Shown here: piece by piece, positions 23,957 to 32,861 of the stretch
How the letters are laid out: the number at the start of each line of letters is the position of its first letter
Position numbering within the stretch: position 1 is the first letter of the stretch
DNA from: an uncultured Oscillospiraceae bacterium
GTDB lineage: Bacteria > Bacillota > Clostridia > Oscillospirales > Oscillospiraceae
Direction: 5' to 3'
DNA length: 64,000 bases
NCBI GenBank assembly: GCA_948616425.1
Contig: CAPGBJ010000073.1
Span: 1-64,000 of the forward strand
Made by a program: the position numbers and the translations under genes
The notes under the pieces: generated by a model
What the model was told of the DNA's origin: nothing
The model's database searches: none
Seen by the model: only the letters and a program-made list of their open reading frames with translations

Positions 23957-25489
23957 ATGGAAATGTTTATGACCGCAATGGGGAACGTGTTCAACCCCGC
24001 CTGCCTGGGTCTGATCTGGTTCGGCACCATGCTGGGGATTGTATTCGGTTCCATCCCCGGCCTGTCCGCCACAATGGCGGTGGTCCTGTTTCTGCCCCTG
24101 ACCTTCGGCATGGAACCCACCATGGGCCTGGCCCTTCTCGTAGGTCTGTACATGGGCGGAATTTCGGGCGGTTTGATCTCCGCCATTCTGCTGAAGATCC
24201 CTGGAACCCCCTCTTCCATCTCCACCGTCTTTGACGGCGGCCCCATGGCGGAGAAGGGCGAGGCCGGCCGGGCCCTGGGCGTGGGCATTCTGGCCTCCGG
24301 CGTGGGTTCTCTGCTGGGTATCTTCGCGCTGATCTTTATCTCTCCTCTGCTGGCTAAGGTATGTCTGCTGTTTGGCGCCGCCGACTATTTCGGCGTGGCG
24401 GTGTTCTCACTGACGATCATTGCCTCTCTGTCTGGCAAGGACATGCTCAAGGGCCTGCTGGCCGGTCTGTTTGGCATCGCTCTGTCCATGGTGGGCATGG
24501 CCCCCCTGGACGCGGAGGTCCGCTTTACCTTCGGCAACTATCAGCTGCTGTCCGGCTTTAATATCACAGTGCTGCTCATCGGTGTCTTTGCCGTCACCGA
24601 TATTATTCAGGCCGGTCTGGACCGCCGCAATCTGTCCAAGGGGATGGAGAAGAAAAAGTTCCATCTGAAGGGCTACGGCCTGTCGGTCAAAGAGTTTATT
24701 GAACAGATTCCGAACTTTATTATCTCCTCCATCATCGGCATTGCCATTGGTATTCTGCCTGGCATCGGCGGTTCCACCGGAGGACTGATGGCCTACACTG
24801 CGGAGAAGAACCGCTCTAAGCACCCAGAGAAGTTCGGCACCGGCATTATTGATGGTGTCATTGCCTCTGAGGCGGCCAACAACGCCGTAATCGGCGGCTC
24901 TATGGTCCCTCTGCTGTGTATGGGCATCCCTGGCAACACAGTGGCGGCTATCTTCCTGGGCGGTCTGACGGTCCACGGCATCAGCCCGGGCCCCCTGATT
25001 TTTGATAAGTCTGGTCAGTATGTGTATGGCATCTATCTGGCCCTGATCGTCTCCACCATCTTTATGGTTATTTTTGAGCGGCTGGGTCTGCCCATCTTTG
25101 CCAAGCTGCTGGATATTCCCAAGCACATCCTGCTGCCCATCATTATGATTATGTGCTGTGTGGGCGCCTTCTCCGGCAACAGCCGTGTGTTCGATGTGCA
25201 GTGCATTTTGATGTTTGGCCTGGTAGGGCTGTTTTTCAAAATCTTTAAGATTCCCAGCACACCCCTGATTATCGGCTTTATCCTGGGTCCCATGTTCGAG
25301 GAGAACCTGCGCCGCGCGCTTCAGGCCAGCCACGGAAACTGGAGCATCTTTGTGACTCGGCCCATCTGCTGCGCCTTCCTGATTGCCGCTGTAATCTTTT
25401 GCACCCTCACCGTCCGTAAGAATCTGAAAGACAAACAGGTTGCCGAGGCCAAGGGAGAAAACTTCGATACCGCTGAGGAGGAGGGCTGA
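23957..25489 (+). CDS. tctA: TctA-type large permease subunit (system 2)
   Basis: 510 residues, about 12 membrane segments. Signatures GSIPGLSATMAV near residue 35 and GILPGIGGSTGGLMAYTAEKNRSKHPEKFG near 270, then ASEAANNAVIGGSMVPLLCMGIPGN, the strongest TctA landmark. Longer hydrophilic C-terminus than system 1. Takes up the TctC-bound carboxylate with a cation. Confidence 0.93.
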   Translation: MEMFMTAMGNVFNPACLGLIWFGTMLGIVFGSIPGLSATMAVVLFLPLTFGMEPTMGLALLVGLYMGGISGGLISAILLKIPGTPSSISTVFDGGPMAEKGEAGRALGVGILASGVGSLLGIFALIFISPLLAKVCLLFGAADYFGVAVFSLTIIASLSGKDMLKGLLAGLFGIALSMVGMAPLDAEVRFTFGNYQLLSGFNITVLLIGVFAVTDIIQAGLDRRNLSKGMEKKKFHLKGYGLSVKEFIEQIPNFIISSIIGIAIGILPGIGGSTGGLMAYTAEKNRSKHPEKFGTGIIDGVIASEAANNAVIGGSMVPLLCMGIPGNTVAAIFLGGLTVHGISPGPLIFDKSGQYVYGIYLALIVSTIFMVIFERLGLPIFAKLLDIPKHILLPIIMIMCCVGAFSGNSRVFDVQCILMFGLVGLFFKIFKIPSTPLIIGFILGPMFEENLRRALQASHGNWSIFVTRPICCAFLIAAVIFCTLTVRKNLKDKQVAEAKGENFDTAEEEG

Positions 25490-25514
25490 TCCCCTCTGCT
25501 TCCCAGAAATTCAG

Positions 25515-25544
25515 AGCGGGGCCGGCCGGACGGCCAGCCCCGCT
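25515..25544 (+). terminator. Hairpin between tctA and amidohydrolase
   Basis: AGCGGGGC pairs with GCCCCGCT, with inner GGCC pairing, followed by TCTCCGTTT. Possibly a partial terminator inside the operon. Confidence 0.4.
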
Positions 25545-25568
25545 TCTCCGTTTAGACAGGAGTTAGCC

Positions 25569-26717
25569 ATGTATCAGATCATCATCAAAAACGGTATGGT
25601 AATCGACCCAGGCAACGGCCTGTTTCAGCAGGCCGATGTGGCGGTGGCAGATGGAAAAATTGCAGGTGTGGGCGTCTTTGAGGCGGATGGGACCATGGTG
25701 GTGGACGCCTCTGGCTGCCTAGTCACCCCTGGCCTGATTGACCACCACTGCCATCTCTACCCCATGGCAAAAATCGGCATTCCCGCCGAGGCTATGTGTT
25801 TCCCTTCCGGCGTGACCACCGCCGTGGATGCGGGGAGTACCGGCTGCGCCACCTTTGCGGAACACCTGCCTGCCATGGAGGGCGGCAAGCTGACCGTCAA
25901 AGCCTATCTGAATGTCTGTTCTGACGGACTGGACTCCCTCCCCCGTCGGATGGAGGAGGTGGCCCCTGAGACCTACGACCGGGGGGCCATTCGGGAGGTA
26001 TTTCAGCAGTATGGACCGTCTCTCCTGGGCCTGAAACTGCGCACCAGCCGGGAGATTGTGGGGGAACTGGGCTATAGCCCCCTTCGGGAGACTGTGAAGC
26101 TGGCCGACTGGCTAGGTGTGTCGGTGATGGTACACTGTACCAATCCTCCGGGCGAGATGGAGGAGCTGCTCTCCTGCCTGCGGCCTGGAGATGTGATAAC
26201 CCACATGTATATGAACAAGGGCAGTACGATTCTGGGTGAGGATGGGGCGGTCTCCAGGTCCGCCCTGGACGCCCGGGCACGGGGCGTTATCTTCGAAGCG
26301 GCGGATGCCCGGGCCCACTTCTCTTTTGCGGTGAGTGAACCGGCCATTGCCCAGGGATTTTTGCCCGATATCATTGCCACCGACCTGACCAGGCTGAGCA
26401 TGAACCTGCGGCCTACCGCCTTCAGTATGGCCAATCAACTGGCCAAATACCATATGCTGGGTATTCCCCTGGAGCGTCTGATTGCCTGCTGCACCAGCGT
26501 TCCAGCCCGCCACATGGGCTTAGAGGGACAGGCGGGCTGCCTAAGCCCGGGGGCCTGGGGAGATGTGGCCGTCTTTCAGCTGGCGGACCGTGAGACACAG
26601 TTTGGAGACCGGCCTTTCTCCGACCCGGCGTGTCAGCTTCGCTCTGGGACCCGGTGTCTGCGCCCTGTGCTCACGGTAAAGAATGGGGAGACCGTTTTCC
26701 GGGATATTATGTTTTAA
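25569..26717 (+). CDS. Amidohydrolase/deacetylase-family metallohydrolase
   Basis: 382 residues from ATG 25569; the open frame extends upstream but overlaps tctA, and this ATG aligns with the family start (IIIKNGMVIDPGNG). TIM-barrel amidohydrolase with DHHCH metal motif near 58-62, GLKLRTS for the bridging-lysine region, a VMVHCTN His, and a late IATDLT Asp. Relatives hydrolyse cyclic or linear amides and imides (dihydroorotase- and hydantoinase-like, or the EF_0837 group). In this operon it may open an amide bond in the imported acid or a derivative. Exact substrate unknown. Confidence 0.8.
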   Translation: MYQIIIKNGMVIDPGNGLFQQADVAVADGKIAGVGVFEADGTMVVDASGCLVTPGLIDHHCHLYPMAKIGIPAEAMCFPSGVTTAVDAGSTGCATFAEHLPAMEGGKLTVKAYLNVCSDGLDSLPRRMEEVAPETYDRGAIREVFQQYGPSLLGLKLRTSREIVGELGYSPLRETVKLADWLGVSVMVHCTNPPGEMEELLSCLRPGDVITHMYMNKGSTILGEDGAVSRSALDARARGVIFEAADARAHFSFAVSEPAIAQGFLPDIIATDLTRLSMNLRPTAFSMANQLAKYHMLGIPLERLIACCTSVPARHMGLEGQAGCLSPGAWGDVAVFQLADRETQFGDRPFSDPACQLRSGTRCLRPVLTVKNGETVFRDIMF

Positions 26718-26732
26718 TAGGAGTGTGTCGCT

Positions 26733-27695
26733 ATGAGCTATCAAGTACTGTTGCCCCAGCCCATCTTGCCCGAGGGCTACGCCTATCTTCGGGACCACGG
26801 CTATGAAGTGGTGGATGGCCGTGGGTTTACCGAAGAAGATATCATCGCCGATATTGCCGACTGTGACGCCATGATTGTCCGCACCGCCAAGATTACGGGC
26901 AGGATTCTGGATGCCGCCCCCAAGCTGAAGATCATCGCCCGCCACGGCGCCGGATATGACGGTGTGGATTTGGAGGGGGCGCGGCGGAACAAGGTGCTGG
27001 TCACCACTGCCGGCGGGGCCAACGCCATTTCCGTGGCGGAGCTGGCCATCTTCTATATGCTCTACTGTTCCCGCCGCTTTCAGGCCGTGATGGCCCACTG
27101 TAAGGAGGACTACCGCTACGCCAAAATGGGAATCCAGAAGACCGAACTGGAGGGGAAAACCCTGGGGCTGATTGGTACCGGCAACATCGGCAAGCTGGTG
27201 GCCCAAAAGGCGGCCTATGGATTCAACATGAAGGTACTGGCCTATGATCCATTTGCCCGGGAGGTCCCTGACTATATTCAGCTCACGGATGACCGGGACG
27301 AGATTTTCCGTGCCAGCGATTATGTCTCTCTCCATGTTCCCGCCACCAAGGAGACCACCCACAGTGTCAGCGATCATGAGTTTGAGCTGATGAAGGAGAC
27401 CGCCTTTCTCATCAATACTGCCCGGGGCGCCATTGTGGATGAGGGGGCGCTGATCCGCGCGCTGGAAGCCAAGAAGATTGCTGGAGCTGGACTGGACGTG
27501 CTGGAACAGGAGCCCTTTGACTTGGATAATCCTTTGCTGCACATGGAAAATGTCCTGGTGGCCCCCCACATCGGCGGTGCGACCAAGGAGGCATCCACCC
27601 GGTCTTCTGTCGCCTGCGCCGAGGCCATTGACGATTTCTTTTCCGGACGCACACCCAAGTTTGTTGTTCCTGAACTGCGGGATTTGCTCTCCTGA
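26733..27695 (+). CDS. D-2-hydroxyacid dehydrogenase (SerA-like, no ACT domain)
   Basis: 320 residues. Rossmann motif GLIGTGNIGK, the Arg in INTARGAIVDEGAL, the Glu after it and the catalytic His in VAPHIGGAT are intact. Family members reduce 2-oxoacids or oxidise D-2-hydroxyacids with NAD(H). The lack of a C-terminal ACT domain argues against serine biosynthesis and for a catabolic role with the rraA/TTT genes. Sixteen bases after the amidohydrolase; last gene before a strong terminator. Confidence 0.87.
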   Translation: MSYQVLLPQPILPEGYAYLRDHGYEVVDGRGFTEEDIIADIADCDAMIVRTAKITGRILDAAPKLKIIARHGAGYDGVDLEGARRNKVLVTTAGGANAISVAELAIFYMLYCSRRFQAVMAHCKEDYRYAKMGIQKTELEGKTLGLIGTGNIGKLVAQKAAYGFNMKVLAYDPFAREVPDYIQLTDDRDEIFRASDYVSLHVPATKETTHSVSDHEFELMKETAFLINTARGAIVDEGALIRALEAKKIAGAGLDVLEQEPFDLDNPLLHMENVLVAPHIGGATKEASTRSSVACAEAIDDFFSGRTPKFVVPELRDLLS

Positions 27696-27771
27696 CCCGC
27701 CTGAGAGAGGCCTCTTGGGGCTGGGGCGGTGTTTCCTCGCCGCATGGTGTCCGCCTGTGCGCTATGAGATC

Positions 27772-27817
27772 AGCAAGCGAAAACCGCCTGACAGATGTCA
27801 GGCGGTTTTCGCTTGCT
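27772..27817. terminator. Bidirectional terminator with 22-bp perfect stem
   Basis: AGCAAGCGAAAACCGCCTGACA (27772-27793) is matched by its exact complement at 27796-27817, with GGTTTTCGC forming T-rich right arms on both strands. It lies between convergent operons. Confidence 0.85.
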
Positions 27818-27855
27818 GGATAGGGTCTGGATGAAAGAGAATGGGCTGGCTGATT

Positions 27856-28743
27856 TTAGCCGACTGTCCGCTGCTGGACCTCCTCCCAGCGTGGGATGGA
27901 GTCGGCCGCTCCGGGGCGGGTGACCGCAATGGAACTGGCCCTGGCCGCTAGAGTCATAGCCTGCTCTGGAGTGGCCCCCTCCAGAGCGGCGCGGAGGAAA
28001 AATCCAGTGAAGGTGTCCCCTGCGGCGGTGGTGTCCACCGCCTTAACGGGAAAGGCGGGCACTTGGAACGAACCTTCCTCCCCCTGGTAGAGACAGCCCT
28101 CCTCCCCCAAGGTCAGTACCACGTTCATACTGGGATATCGCCGGCGAAGCAGGGAAGTAATGGCGGCATAATCGGTCTCACCGCTGAGGACCGCGCCCTC
28201 GGTCTCGTTCACAAAGAGCCATTTGACCTTGTCCAGCGGATAATTTTCGACTTTGCTGTCCATGGGGGCGGCGTTGAAGGCCACCGTCAGCCCCTGGCGG
28301 ACGGCCTCCTCCATCATTTCTCCCACCAGGTTGGTTTCGTTCTGAAGAAGTACCAGGTCGCCGGGACGGAAACGGGAGAGGACCTGCTTGACGTAGTCCA
28401 TGGTCAACAGGCCGTTGGTCCCAGGGTGGATCAAAATACAGTTCTGACCGGCGTCACTGACTTGAATAATCGCGTGGCCGCAGCTCTCCTCCACGGTACA
28501 GATCAAGCTGGTGTCCACGCCGCTTTCTCTCAGCTTTTCGACCAGGAAAGCGCCTTCCGGCCCGATAAAACCGGCGTGGCAGACCTCAGCTCCCGCACGG
28601 GCCAGGGCAACCGATTGATTCAGCCCCTTGCCGCCGCAGTTTATGGTCAGGCTTTTGGCGGCTTTTGTCTCACCCGGGCGGACGAAGGCGTCTACCCGAT
28701 AGGTGTAGTCGATGTTCAGCGATCCAAAATTGACCACTCTCAT
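27856..28743 (-). CDS. rbsK: Ribokinase-family sugar kinase
   Basis: 295 residues from ATG 28743 (GGGGGG before it; the frame extends 20 codons upstream into rbsD). PfkB fold: GGKGLNQSVALARAG near 37-51 and the catalytic AAGDTFTGFF near 252. Ribokinase phosphorylates D-ribose at O5. Overall length and GGKGxNQ motif fit RbsK, but related pentose or deoxyribose kinases look alike. Last gene of the - strand rbs-type operon. Confidence 0.85.
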   Translation of the reverse strand: MRVVNFGSLNIDYTYRVDAFVRPGETKAAKSLTINCGGKGLNQSVALARAGAEVCHAGFIGPEGAFLVEKLRESGVDTSLICTVEESCGHAIIQVSDAGQNCILIHPGTNGLLTMDYVKQVLSRFRPGDLVLLQNETNLVGEMMEEAVRQGLTVAFNAAPMDSKVENYPLDKVKWLFVNETEGAVLSGETDYAAITSLLRRRYPSMNVVLTLGEEGCLYQGEEGSFQVPAFPVKAVDTTAAGDTFTGFFLRAALEGATPEQAMTLAARASSIAVTRPGAADSIPRWEEVQQRTVG

Positions 28744-28754
28744 GGCAAGCCCCC

Positions 28755-29150
28755 CTAAAATGTGACTCCGGAAACCAAGATAATGTTGGCGTAGGAGGTG
28801 CACTCCCCAGTCCGGACCACTGCGCGGGAGTGCTCGGTCTGCTGCTTAAATGCCTCATGAGGGACATAGTCCACAGGGATGCCGGGGAATCGGTCCAGGA
28901 TGCGTTGATGCATTTCGGGAGAGGCGGTTTTGATTTCCTCCGCCAAAATTACCCGCTCTACACACAGCTCAGTCAAAACAGCCTCTAGTGTCTCCAAGAA
29001 GCTGGGAATGCCCTTGACCAGGGCCAAGTCCACCCGCCGGACTCCGCCCCGGATGGGAAGACCGCAGTCCCCAATGGTCAGAGTGTCGGTGTGTCCCATC
29101 TGTGCAATGACAGAGGAGAGTTCCCCGTTGAGCAGGATGCCTTTTTTCAT
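28755..29150 (-). CDS. rbsD: D-ribose pyranase
   Basis: 131 residues, the typical RbsD length. MKKGILLNGELSSVIAQMGHTDTLTIGDCGLPI carries the catalytic His20 and Asp28 region; the YANIILVSGVTF C-terminus is diagnostic. It interconverts pyranose and furanose forms so that the kinase receives furanose. Its presence is the best argument that this ABC operon handles ribose or a close relative. Confidence 0.92.
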   Translation of the reverse strand: MKKGILLNGELSSVIAQMGHTDTLTIGDCGLPIRGGVRRVDLALVKGIPSFLETLEAVLTELCVERVILAEEIKTASPEMHQRILDRFPGIPVDYVPHEAFKQQTEHSRAVVRTGECTSYANIILVSGVTF

Positions 29151-29168
29151 ATTCCTCTTCCTCTCTTC

Positions 29169-30164
29169 TTAAGCGGCGTCAGAACCTTTCAGCAGCCTCT
29201 GATTCTTGACATAGTCCATGTAGACGGCGATCAGGATCACAATACCCTTGGCAATGTATTGGTAGAAACTGTCCATCCGCAGCATGTTCAGGCCGTTGTT
29301 GATAAATCCAATAATAAATGCGCCCAGAATGGTGCCTGAGATCGCGCCTCGGCCGCCGGCCATAGAGGTGCCGCCCAAGACCACCGCGGCGATGGCGTCC
29401 ATCTCCGCTCCGCTGCCCACACCGGGCTGCATGGAGCTGTTTCGGCTGGTAAGCACGAGGCCTGCCATTGCCGCGCAGACGCCAGAGAGGGTGTAAATCA
29501 AAATTTTGACCCGCTTGGTGTCAATACCGGCGAATTGGGCCGCCTTGGGATTGCCGCCGATGGCGTACATGTGCCGGCCCAGCCTGCTGTGGCTGAGCAG
29601 CAAAATGCTGAGGATAATAATGACCACCATATAGATTACCGGCAGTGGAACGGGACCGATAAGGCCGCCGCCGAAGGATAGGTAGGCGGAGCTGGTCAGA
29701 CGGATGGTGCCTGCCGCTGTAATCACATATACCATACCGCGCAGGATACTCTGCATGGCGTATGTGACGATGAAGGGCGGAAGATCCGCGTGGGCCAGAA
29801 TCAGGCCGTCGATAAAACCGGAGGCGGCGCCCGCCGCCAGTCCCGCTGCCATGCAGACGGGAAAGGGCAGTCCAGCCAGGGAGAGATAGGAAGACACCAT
29901 GCCCGACATAGCCATTACTGAGCCCACCGAAAGATCAATTCCGCCGATAATCAGCACCATAGTCATGGCGCAGGCCACGATCATATTGACGGACACTTGC
30001 CGGGCCACATTGATCAGGTTTCCGGGGGTCCGGAAGGTGGGGGAGGCCACGGAGAGGATTACAAACAGGATGACCAGGAAGGCAATCTGTCCTGCGTACT
30101 GGACCAGCCAGCGGCTGAGCCGGCCGCCCGCCCCAGTCATACGCGCCGTCTTTTTCTGTTCCAT
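29169..30164 (-). CDS. rbsC: Ribose-type ABC transporter permease
   Basis: 331 residues, about 9-10 membrane segments. Contains the family motif GGIDLSVGSVMAM and, later, GRGAISGTILGAFIIGFINNGLNML. Forms a homodimeric channel with RbsA. AGGAGGG RBS, 11 bases after rbsA. Confidence 0.92.
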   Translation of the reverse strand: MEQKKTARMTGAGGRLSRWLVQYAGQIAFLVILFVILSVASPTFRTPGNLINVARQVSVNMIVACAMTMVLIIGGIDLSVGSVMAMSGMVSSYLSLAGLPFPVCMAAGLAAGAASGFIDGLILAHADLPPFIVTYAMQSILRGMVYVITAAGTIRLTSSAYLSFGGGLIGPVPLPVIYMVVIIILSILLLSHSRLGRHMYAIGGNPKAAQFAGIDTKRVKILIYTLSGVCAAMAGLVLTSRNSSMQPGVGSGAEMDAIAAVVLGGTSMAGGRGAISGTILGAFIIGFINNGLNMLRMDSFYQYIAKGIVILIAVYMDYVKNQRLLKGSDAA

Positions 30165-30174
30165 ACTGTCCCTC

Positions 30175-31656
30175 CTAAATGTTTACTGCGTAGCGCATGA
30201 TCTCTTCTTGGGAGAGCTCTTCCCGCTCCAAGATTTTAGAGACGCGCCCTTCCCGCATGACCACCACGCGGTCGCTCATGTTAATGACCTCCGGCAGCTC
30301 AGAGGAGATCATCAGAATGGCCATGCCCTCTGCTGCCAGCTGGTTCATCAGCTCATAAATTTCTGCCTTGGCCCCCACATCAATGCCCCGGGTGGGTTCG
30401 TCCATAATCAGAATGTTTGGTTTGGCGGCCAACCAACGGGAGATAATCACCTTTTGCTGGTTGCCTCCGGAGAGATTTTGAATCAGAGTGTCCTGCGAGG
30501 CCATACGGATGGACAGCTTTTCCCGATATTCTTCCGCAATGGCGTTTTCTCTCCGGCTGTCCACAAAGCAGCCGTGGATGAAGTCACCCAGCACCCGGAT
30601 GGACAGATTGAAGCGGTTGGACTGGAGGGCGAATAGACTTTCCTCCCGTCGACTCTCTGGAATAAAGCCAATTTTTCGGGCATAGGCCTGGGCGGGGCGC
30701 CTGATTTGAGCCGGCTGGCCGTCGATTCGGATTTCTCCAGATCGGAGGGGATCAAAACCCAGCAGAGCTTTGACCACCTCGGTACGGCCCGCGCCCACCA
30801 GTCCGGCAAAGCCCAGAATTTCGCCCTGACGAAGCTGGAAGCTTACATCCTGGACCTTATCTGAGGTGAGCCCCTTCACCTCCAGAACCACCTTGTCACT
30901 GGCGCAGAAGGTGCGGGTGTAGTAGTTTACCACCTCTCGCCCCACCATCTGGCGGACAATTTCGTCCTGGCTCACCTCCCCCACCCGGTAGCTTCCCACC
31001 GACTGACCGTCTCGGAAGATGGTCACCCGGTCGGCAATCTGTTCCAGTTCAGACAGGCGGTGGGAGATGTAGATAATTCCGATGCCCCTGTTTTTCAGCG
31101 TACGGATGTTGGCAAAGAGGGACTCAATCTCCCGGTCAGAGAGGGAGGAGGTGGGCTCGTCCATGACAATAATCCTGGCCTGGAAGGAGACCGCCTTTAC
31201 AATTTCGACCATCTGCTGCTGCGCCACCGTGAGGGAGGCGACTTGGTCAGAGGCCCGCAGATTCAAGCCCAGTTCGTCAATGAAACGCTGGGCGTCGCGG
31301 TAGATCTGGCCGAAGTCCACCAGGCCGCCTCGGACAGGTTCCCGGTTGAGGAAGATATTTTCCGCCACTGAGAGATGGGGGACCAAAACCAGCTCCTGGT
31401 GGATGATGCTGATGCCCCGATCCCGGGCAGACTGGATACCGTCAATATGGGCGTCTTGGCCGTCGATCAGGATTTCTCCATCATCCTTGGGGTGGATGCC
31501 GCCCAGGACGTTGATAACGGTGGACTTGCCGGCCCCATTTTCCCCCACCAGGGCGACGACCTCCCCCGCGCTCAAGGTGAGGTCTACTCCCTTGAGGGCA
31601 TAGACGCCGGGAAAACGCTTATGGATATTTTTCATTTCCAGAAGATAGGGTTTCAA
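30175..31656 (-). CDS. rbsA: Ribose-type ABC transporter ATPase (double domain)
   Basis: 493 residues with two nucleotide-binding domains. First: Walker A GENGAGKST, MDEPTSSL Walker B. Second: degenerate Walker A GLVGAGRTE and signature LSGGNQQKV with MDEPTRGID, the normal asymmetry of monosaccharide importers. Start is TTG at 31656, preceded by a three-codon ORF whose stop overlaps the TTG (see findings). Confidence 0.92.
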   Translation of the reverse strand: MKPYLLEMKNIHKRFPGVYALKGVDLTLSAGEVVALVGENGAGKSTVINVLGGIHPKDDGEILIDGQDAHIDGIQSARDRGISIIHQELVLVPHLSVAENIFLNREPVRGGLVDFGQIYRDAQRFIDELGLNLRASDQVASLTVAQQQMVEIVKAVSFQARIIVMDEPTSSLSDREIESLFANIRTLKNRGIGIIYISHRLSELEQIADRVTIFRDGQSVGSYRVGEVSQDEIVRQMVGREVVNYYTRTFCASDKVVLEVKGLTSDKVQDVSFQLRQGEILGFAGLVGAGRTEVVKALLGFDPLRSGEIRIDGQPAQIRRPAQAYARKIGFIPESRREESLFALQSNRFNLSIRVLGDFIHGCFVDSRRENAIAEEYREKLSIRMASQDTLIQNLSGGNQQKVIISRWLAAKPNILIMDEPTRGIDVGAKAEIYELMNQLAAEGMAILMISSELPEVINMSDRVVVMREGRVSKILEREELSQEEIMRYAVNI

Positions 31657-31725
31657 CGCCTCATCCCCCCCTAAAAGTAGATTGAGTTAGAAGCTGAACG
31701 CAAGTTACTATGCGATATTTAAAAG

Positions 31726-31764
31726 GCCGCGGAGCCTGGAGGCGATAGACCAAGGCCCCGCGGC
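31726..31764 (-). terminator. Attenuator-like hairpin between rbsB and rbsA
   Basis: GCCGCGG and CCGCGGC arms with further imperfect inner pairing, followed on the - strand by CCTTTTAAAT. It would lower rbsA/C expression relative to the binding protein. Confidence 0.55.
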
Positions 31765-31779
31765 GCGTTGAACGGCAGA

Positions 31780-32790
31780 TTAAGTCCAGCTGTCCAGGCT
31801 CTGCTGGCCGATGTTTTCGGGGTTGATCATCCACATCTCTACCATGGTTTCCTTCTCCACGTCCTGGCCGCTTGCCAGCTTTACCGCGGCCTCGCAGGAG
31901 GTCTTGGCCAAGTCCACAGGGGAGTAGACCATAGAGCCGGTCATCTCGCCGGCGGCGATAGACTGTTTGCCGGCAGGGGAGCCGTCAAAGCCAATGATGA
32001 GGATGCCCTCTTTGCCCATCTGCTTGCAGGTGCCTGCGCAGGTGAGGGCGGTGTTGTCGTTGAGGCAGAGGAAGGCGCTGATCTCGGGGTTGGCAATGAG
32101 CAGGTCCTCGGTATAGGTGGCGATGGCGGACAGATCGGTACAGTCCTTGCTGACAAAGGTCACATCGGTCCGGCCCTTGTCGGCCAGGGCGTCCCGCATC
32201 CCTTCAAAGCGGACGGCGATGACGGACAGCTGAGGGTAGTTCAGCTCGCCCAGAACGGCGTTCTCCGGCAGTGCTTCGGCCAGATACAGCCCGGCGTTGT
32301 AGCCGCCGGTGTAGCAGTCGGCGGTGACGAAGCAGTCTACCAGGGCCTGGTCTCCCTCATCGACTTTAGAGTCGGCGTTGACCACCTTGACACCCTTATC
32401 TTTGGCCTGCTTCAGGGCGTTGCCCAGAGCGGTGTAGTCGGCAGGTAGCACCACCAGCACATCAATGCCCTGGGCCACCAGATCTTCAATCTGAGATACT
32501 TGGTTGGCCGCCGTGGAGTTGGCGTCAGTCACGGCCACCTTGGCGCCGGCAGCCTCGGCCTCAGAACGGAAGGTGTTGGCAAATTGTACGGCCCAGTCCT
32601 CTGTCTGGTTGTGCATGGCCAGCCCGATGAACAGTTGGTCCTTCTCACCGGAACCGGACCCTGACGTGGTGGAAGACTGATCTCCAGTGGAGGATTTGCC
32701 GCCCCCATCAGAATTGCCGCAGGCGGCCAGGGCCAGAAGGGCCGCAGAGGCCAACAGAGCCGCAAGGATGCGTTTTACATTCTTCTTCAT
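31780..32790 (-). CDS. rbsB: Ribose-type sugar-binding lipoprotein
   Basis: 336 residues. Lipobox LALAAC, Gly/Ser linker to about residue 50, then a periplasmic binding protein type 1 fold (FIGLAMHNQTEDWAVQFANTF; VLVVLPADYTALGNALKQAKDKGVKVVNAD). Feeds the RbsAC permease. GAGGAGG RBS. Confidence 0.9.
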   Translation of the reverse strand: MKKNVKRILAALLASAALLALAACGNSDGGGKSSTGDQSSTTSGSGSGEKDQLFIGLAMHNQTEDWAVQFANTFRSEAEAAGAKVAVTDANSTAANQVSQIEDLVAQGIDVLVVLPADYTALGNALKQAKDKGVKVVNADSKVDEGDQALVDCFVTADCYTGGYNAGLYLAEALPENAVLGELNYPQLSVIAVRFEGMRDALADKGRTDVTFVSKDCTDLSAIATYTEDLLIANPEISAFLCLNDNTALTCAGTCKQMGKEGILIIGFDGSPAGKQSIAAGEMTGSMVYSPVDLAKTSCEAAVKLASGQDVEKETMVEMWMINPENIGQQSLDSWT

Positions 32791-32861
32791 TTTCGTTTCC
32801 TCCTCATTTCACAATGTGTTGAATTATTTTTACGGCCCGGGTCGGGCCGAAAAACATGGAG

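Noticed and set aside
27772..27817. 22-bp perfect inverted repeat as a recombination or attachment site
   Set aside because: Position between two convergent operons and T-rich arms fit a bidirectional terminator better.
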